Source: Bugulina stolonifera (Eukaryota; Bryozoa; Gymnolaemata; Cheilostomatida; Bugulidae). From it: DNA of 64,000 nucleotides. The stretch covers positions 6,982,701 through 7,046,700 of the forward strand of contig OW285195.1 in NCBI GenBank assembly GCA_935421135.1, read 5' to 3'. The notes under the pieces were generated by a model. The model was not told the origin of the DNA, did not search any database, and was given only the letters and a program-made list of their open reading frames with translations. Both the position numbers and the translations under genes were made by a program. Positions within the stretch are counted from its first letter, which is position 1. The number at the start of each line of letters is the position of its first letter. This document shows positions 59,070-64,000 of the stretch, piece by piece.

Positions 59070-62000
59070 ATGGACCGGATAAGGAACCTGCTTCAGCAGG
59101 TAATGTACCAGGCCGAGCAGGACCTCAAAACACTCAGCTACAACGGACAAGAGGACGTCGAACTCTTCATAGAAGACTTCACCGCTATGGCAGAGCGTTG
59201 CAACTGGAATGACAGAGCACGCCTCATACGGCTTAGAGCCGCCCTACACGGGCCCGCACAAGAATGCGGCCGACCCCGATCAGTCGAAGAGATATTTTCC
59301 CGACTGAGGGAACAGTATGGACTATCTGCCAGAGAAGCCCGATGGAAGCTGTCCACCCTGGAACAGCCAGCCCACACGTCACTCAGAGACTATGCAGCTC
59401 TCATCCGCAGACTGATGGCAACAGCCTTTGAAGGAGCACCCCCTGCATCTTTGGAAGAGTGGGCTGTAGAGAAGTTCTGCCTCTCAGTCCACGACCGTGG
59501 CCTACGCTGGTACTACACATGGTTACAGCCCGACGATATGGAGGAAGCCCTGGAAACCGGAACGGCCTTCCAGAGTAACAAGGGTGGCAAGGCCAACCCT
59601 CCAAAGCCACAAGAGGAGCTTCCCGCCGACCTCCTACGGAAAGCCCTACATACCCTCCTACAGAAATGTCAAGGCACAGATGACGGGCCGACGGACACAC
59701 TAGAACCCGTCCCAGTAGACGAACCCATTCCTACTGGAGCCCAGCAAGGAGAAGGTGGACCACCCCACATTGGTCGTCCACAAAGGCCGACGGATACATC
59801 AGAACCCGTCCCAGTAGATGAACCCATTCCTACTGAGGCCAAACCCAAGAAGAGTGGACCGAACCACAATGGTCGTCCACAAAGGCCGACGGATACACCA
59901 GAACCCGTCCCAGTAGATGAACCCATTCCTACTGCGGCCAAACCCAAGAAGAGTGGACCGAACCACAATGGTCGTCCACTGAGGCCGACGGACACATCGG
60001 AACCCGTCCTAGTGGAAGAACCTATACCCACTAAGCCTAAAGTCAAGAGTAGCCACTCCAAACAGAAAACCCCACGGGTAACTAGCCCATCACACTCCAG
60101 GCCGACGGCGTCACCTACACCCGTCACAGTGGATGAACCTAAACCCACTAGGCCAACACCAGGCAAGAAACGACCCCACTCAAAGCCGAACACATCCGAA
60201 GTGACCACAGATCACCCCCCAAGGCTGAAAGGACGACTCATATGTCCCGCCCCGTCGGACCAAACCTCACAAGGTAAACCCGACCTATCCTCAACTCAGA
60301 AGGATCAACAGGATCTGGCCACGTCCAGATCCGACACTAATCAGCAATTGATTCCCGCCCAAATTCAGTATGCCCCGACGGACGACTTATCGTGTGTAGA
60401 ACTGCCAGACACTACAGTCCAAGTCCGCGGCCTGAGGATCGACACGGAGCAAACCGTGCTGGACCAAACCAGAGAGCTACCTCTGAAACTCTCGAAGAAT
60501 GTTCAAGTTTCAACAGCCCGACCTGATCCAGAGGACGCGAAATGTCGCGTAGCCGAACCTCAAGACATAATCCCAACGACGGAGATACAGTCTATACTGC
60601 CAGCAGTTCAAGTACACAAAGCACAACGCTCTTGTACGGAATCTAACATTGCCGAACAGTTTCAGCCGAAGATACAGATTGCCGAACTCTCGAAGTCCCC
60701 TAAAGCGGATAAGAAGCAATCGAAGGCAACTATTGCCGTGTTCCCGCGCTTATTTGACGAGTCGAACAAAGAAAATGTGCCTGAGGCATTGCCTACAATT
60801 GAGCCAATTGCTCATCCCTCGGCTAGTATAAATACGACAGCTCACAGACGAGTAGTCCTTTCTCGTCCAGCACTTCACCGAAGCACATGTATCCCTACAT
60901 GTAGCAACTCCTGCACTCCTCGTGTCACTGGTGAAGTTAATAGCAGCACTCGTATCCTTTCTCATTCTCGTGCAGACGAGACGGCTACTCCTCCTAGTAT
61001 GGATCACTCCAATCAGCCTGTCTTCACGGCTGAAGGTAAGCAAATCTCAGTGTTACCAGTAAGGACCGAATCAGAATTAGAGGTACAATCAACACCTGTG
61101 AGACTGTCAGGCATGAATTCTCTCTCCCTCCCCACTCGGCATAGACCAGTCGGGACAGAGGAGAATTCCCCTGAACATTCTCACAGGAAAGAGCATGAGT
61201 TAGAAGGCGGAGGCTACACATCAGATGAATTATGTGTTGTAGATGCATCTCCTCTACGGAAGACGCTCACGCCAGACGGCACGCCTCCACCCACTCCACC
61301 TCCTGTTACCTCTACCCTGAAGTTAGCTACAATTAAGCTGCACAAACTCACTGACAAGCTGCCCATCGGGTCGTCCCAGCATTCCGGAGCCACTAAGCCA
61401 TGGATTATTACCTTCACTCAACAAGCCCGAGACGACTTGGCTAGAAGGAGTCAACCTAACCTCAAATGTGCAAAGTGTGGCTTCTCCGGCACCCTCAAGA
61501 GACTGAACATTCACATTTGGCAGCACTTTGCCCGCTTCTACTGTCGCTGCGGACGCAGCTCAGTTAGCCGTGATGCTCTAGGCCATCACTTCAGTCGGAG
61601 ATCCAGTATCTGTGGGAAACGTCTCTTCCTCACGGACGGGCCCAGCTATGGGGCCCTCATGGAATGGTGGGGCGTAAAGGATCCCCCACCATTTCTACCA
61701 TGTCGTCCTACTATGGACGGACAGTCGGGGACAAATAAACCAGTTTATTTGCCCAGCTCCTCCTCCACAAGGAAGCGACCTCCCAAGAGACGGCACAGCC
61801 CATCTCCAGAACAGACCCCCGACTCCGCACCTTCTGATGCTACCTCCTCCTCTTCCTCGTCGCCTACCACTCCTGCTGGACCTTCTCTCTGGCGACCTCC
61901 TGCTAGTACCTCCGCAGTAAGTGTCGGCCCCCCTGGCCGACGCGGACGTCTACCCTCTTGGAAGACAAGGCCTGCTCCACGGAAGAGTATGCCTGCTCCT

Positions 62001-62507
62001 CAGTCAGGCCCTCTCTACGAAGGCTCTCCACCCAAGGTCTCATGTGCAGCTTCTTGTACAGCTTCCCCGACTCTACTGATCGAGCCACTGCAGTCCAGGC
62101 CCACACTAGAGGTCTCACCGCATCGCTCTCCTTATACACCTGCCAGGGACCTACTCCAAGCCACTCCAGACTTTCCTGCCGTCCAGTCCCCACCTCCTGC
62201 ATCTCCTGTACTAACTCAGCCGAATGCCACACGTCCTGCATCTCCGGATCCGTCGTTCATGCAACAACTTGCTGAACTCAAGCCACGGATTCACTACATT
62301 GCCAGCCGTCAACAGGTGGGGGACACTCTACGCCAACATCTGGAACCTCTCTATGCTCGAGAAATAGCTCTTCGTGAACTAGCCAACCAGCATCTAAGCC
62401 ACCCCCGACAACTCCAGCTTGTACAAGCAGACTTGGATATAGTATCCAGAGAATCTACACTGTACCGTACCCTTCTTAACTTGACACTAGGGACACCCAT
62501 GACCTAG
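59070..62507 (+). CDS. Gag-like polyprotein of the LTR element (1145 aa)
   Basis: The N-terminal part (about residues 20-170) has the pattern of the Ty3/gypsy capsid domain (retrotrans_gag type): DVELFIEDF, a Trp about 14 residues on, RLIRLRAALHG, then LREQYG and LEQ...LRDYAALIRRL. Residues about 207-320 hold four 33-residue units (PTDTSEPVPVDEPIPT, then a basic PKKSG part). A long disordered Ser/Thr/Pro-rich middle follows. At about residues 799-845 there are two zinc-finger-like motifs, the first a regular C-x2-C-x11-H-x3-H, the second C-x-C-x11-H-H. The end (about 1060-1140) is Leu-rich and probably helical. No CCHC knuckle and no protease, reverse transcriptase or integrase motif was found. 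The ATG at 59070 is the first long-frame start after the primer site. The Gag role of packaging element RNA is inferred from the capsid-like domain. Confidence 0.8.
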   Translation: MDRIRNLLQQVMYQAEQDLKTLSYNGQEDVELFIEDFTAMAERCNWNDRARLIRLRAALHGPAQECGRPRSVEEIFSRLREQYGLSAREARWKLSTLEQPAHTSLRDYAALIRRLMATAFEGAPPASLEEWAVEKFCLSVHDRGLRWYYTWLQPDDMEEALETGTAFQSNKGGKANPPKPQEELPADLLRKALHTLLQKCQGTDDGPTDTLEPVPVDEPIPTGAQQGEGGPPHIGRPQRPTDTSEPVPVDEPIPTEAKPKKSGPNHNGRPQRPTDTPEPVPVDEPIPTAAKPKKSGPNHNGRPLRPTDTSEPVLVEEPIPTKPKVKSSHSKQKTPRVTSPSHSRPTASPTPVTVDEPKPTRPTPGKKRPHSKPNTSEVTTDHPPRLKGRLICPAPSDQTSQGKPDLSSTQKDQQDLATSRSDTNQQLIPAQIQYAPTDDLSCVELPDTTVQVRGLRIDTEQTVLDQTRELPLKLSKNVQVSTARPDPEDAKCRVAEPQDIIPTTEIQSILPAVQVHKAQRSCTESNIAEQFQPKIQIAELSKSPKADKKQSKATIAVFPRLFDESNKENVPEALPTIEPIAHPSASINTTAHRRVVLSRPALHRSTCIPTCSNSCTPRVTGEVNSSTRILSHSRADETATPPSMDHSNQPVFTAEGKQISVLPVRTESELEVQSTPVRLSGMNSLSLPTRHRPVGTEENSPEHSHRKEHELEGGGYTSDELCVVDASPLRKTLTPDGTPPPTPPPVTSTLKLATIKLHKLTDKLPIGSSQHSGATKPWIITFTQQARDDLARRSQPNLKCAKCGFSGTLKRLNIHIWQHFARFYCRCGRSSVSRDALGHHFSRRSSICGKRLFLTDGPSYGALMEWWGVKDPPPFLPCRPTMDGQSGTNKPVYLPSSSSTRKRPPKRRHSPSPEQTPDSAPSDATSSSSSSPTTPAGPSLWRPPASTSAVSVGPPGRRGRLPSWKTRPAPRKSMPAPQSGPLYEGSPPKVSCAASCTASPTLLIEPLQSRPTLEVSPHRSPYTPARDLLQATPDFPAVQSPPPASPVLTQPNATRPASPDPSFMQQLAELKPRIHYIASRQQVGDTLRQHLEPLYAREIALRELANQHLSHPRQLQLVQADLDIVSRESTLYRTLLNLTLGTPMT

Positions 62508-62510
62508 TGT

Positions 62511-62517
62511 GAGGGGG
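62511..62517 (+). promoter_or_regulatory. Polypurine tract
   Basis: GAGGGGG followed by CTA and the right LTR. In LTR elements this tract primes plus-strand DNA synthesis. It is short but correctly placed. Confidence 0.6.
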
Positions 62518-62520
62518 CTA

Positions 62521-63183
62521 TGTGATGGTACGCCCAGTCGTATCTTACATCTGACACTCATTATTGCGTGCATACATGTATATATCTGCTTGTACTTTAC
62601 TCTTATATTGTTATATATGATTGTATGATTATTTCTAAGTCTTTTAATGCCTTTTATACCCATGTACAGAGGCCCGACCTCTCAGAATCCATTGATACTC
62701 ATTTTGTACATGAATTGGACCATTATAAGCAACTTTTGTAGAACCCGACCTATTTTGGGTCGGCCGTCGGGCTTCCGGCGGCCATCTTGTTGCGCAACTT
62801 CCGGACGACCACACGTCGTCTTTTCCCGACGTCATGTCGGCCGGAAGTCCTTATACTATATAAAGGGCACTGTTTTACTGTTCATTGTCTCAGTCTACAC
62901 TTGGCTTTCAATAAAGACACATCTATACTTGATACAGAGACTTTCTCTTCCTTTTACTAGGTCATTCGCTTTGCGAACCGCCTACTAGGTCGAACTACTC
63001 TCTTTCATTGTATAGTCTGAAGGTCGGACTTGAGATCAGATGGGTCGTCTTTGGTAGTATTTGGGCTACTGAGACCGCTCGATCTTTCATGTAATGCGAA
63101 GTCCTATTACCACTCATAGGCACTTCATTTCTGGGTCGATAGTCGTCCAAGGACGACCGCACCAAATCACAGAAACCATTACA
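62521..63183 (+). repeat. Right LTR of the intact element
   Basis: Same length and, by eye, same sequence as 58073-58735. TATATAAAG lies at 62857-62865 and AATAAA at 62910-62915. Followed by ATAT. Confidence 0.93.
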
Positions 63184-64000
63184 ATATGTTCACATTCACA
63201 TCATTTATCCGCATGAGGAACATCATGTTTGTAGTTCAGTGGTACTAAAAACAAGTAACAAGTATATCAAACGACTATATTGTAAGAAGACTACTTTTGC
63301 ATATGTACAATCCTGTACGTTTATAAAGAAATATAAAGAAGTATGCTACTACCACCTGCTGGTTTTGTGTTATTAGATGCATAGGGCAGGTACATGTGCA
63401 GGTATATGAGCAGGTATATGGAGTATTCCATCAGAGTAGTTAGGTTAATGTACGAGTAATTATGTCATCTTGTAGTTTAGTCAGTTTGAATTCAAGTCTC
63501 CTGTTGTTCCTATTGTCAAGTCACCTTGTAGTCAAGTCACCCTGTAGTCAAGCCATCCTGTAGTCAAGTAACTCTGTCGTCAAGTCACCATGTAGTCAAG
63601 TCTCCCTGTAGTTGAGACACCCTGCCATCAAGTCGGTCTGTTATCGAGTCATCATGCAGTAAAGTCTTATTGTGCAGTAAAGTCTTCTTGTGTGGTCCAG
63701 TCTCATCGTGTAATCAAGTCTCACTATATAGTCAAGTCTCACTATATAGTCAAGTATCACTGTGTAGTCAAGTCTCACTGTGTAGCCAAATCTTCCTGTA
63801 ACCAAGTATCCCTAAGTGGTTGCCCTTACAGGTTATTAACTAACCCAGCGTTGTTATTTACTTGTATTTAACACGCACATTATTTACATGTACAATATTC
63901 TCTATAATTCAATTTCTACCTTCAGATACAATATGCTAAGAGTTGCAGTGAAATTCTCCAGTTGCACATCACATATTTATTTATCATTTGGAACACAAAT
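63184..64000. other. Right edge with AGTCAAGTC minisatellite
   Basis: From about 63480 to 63815 there are roughly 20 imperfect copies of a 16-18 bp unit resembling TGTAGTCAAGTCACCC. No gene seen. Confidence 0.7.

Larger units (their letters stand above)
58073..63183 (+). mobile_element. Complete, young, gag-only LTR retrotransposon (5111 bp)
   Basis: Two 663-bp LTRs (58073-58735 and 62521-63183) that I find identical on reading along both, TG...CA ends, ATAT duplicated at both flanks (58069-58072 and 63184-63187), a primer-binding site at 58737 and a polypurine tract GAGGGGG at 62511-62517. Between them there is a single long ORF (59070-62507) whose stop lies 13 nt from the right LTR. No reverse transcriptase, integrase or protease is encoded, so the element is non-autonomous and must borrow these enzymes from a related element. 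The decayed copy at 43064 had a protease region and shows what such a relative looked like. Identical LTRs mean very recent insertion. Confidence 0.93.

Overview
ORGANISM. This is animal (metazoan) nuclear DNA: AT-rich, with genes split into short exons by small GT-AG introns, TATA boxes, AATAAA signals, tRNA-derived SINE-like repeats, abundant mini- and microsatellites, and a family of LTR retrotransposons. The palindrome TACATGTA is scattered almost everywhere. No conserved marker gene fixes the species; a marine invertebrate such as a demosponge is my guess only. LAYOUT. 1-3008: one truncated and two complete solo LTRs of one retrotransposon family. About 1430-13930: a tandem segmental duplication (unit about 5.5 kb), each copy carrying one five-exon gene for a small secreted Gly-rich protein (genes A and B). 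15525-29739: three more diverged members (C, D, E) on the same strand with the same exon lengths and splice phases. All five start with a signal peptide and were assembled here by hand from splice sites. 30298-31249: a short element with 123-bp terminal direct repeats and the tail of a retroelement polyprotein. 31752-31893: a long imperfect hairpin. 32420-53216: one large gene (F). Sixteen exons in perfect phase encode a predicted 2233-residue type I membrane protein: signal peptide, about 1860 residues of a seven-residue Gly-Thr-rich repeat in one 5.7-kb exon, one membrane helix and a cytoplasmic tail of about 185 residues. Its introns hold a decayed gypsy-like element, a solo LTR and several tandem repeats. 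53217-58072: repeats (a MITE, a solo LTR, unclassified blocks). 58073-63183: an intact, very young 5.1-kb LTR retrotransposon with identical 663-bp LTRs, a tRNA-Leu primer site, one 1145-residue Gag-like ORF and no pol. 63184-64000: a minisatellite. HOW IT FITS TOGETHER. Two host stories dominate: a cluster of secreted paralogues that grew by tandem duplication, and a giant repeat-bearing surface protein. Over them lies an LTR family that inserts at ATAT. A duplicated segment preserves the empty site for two of its insertions. No function can be assigned to the secreted family or to gene F from sequence alone.
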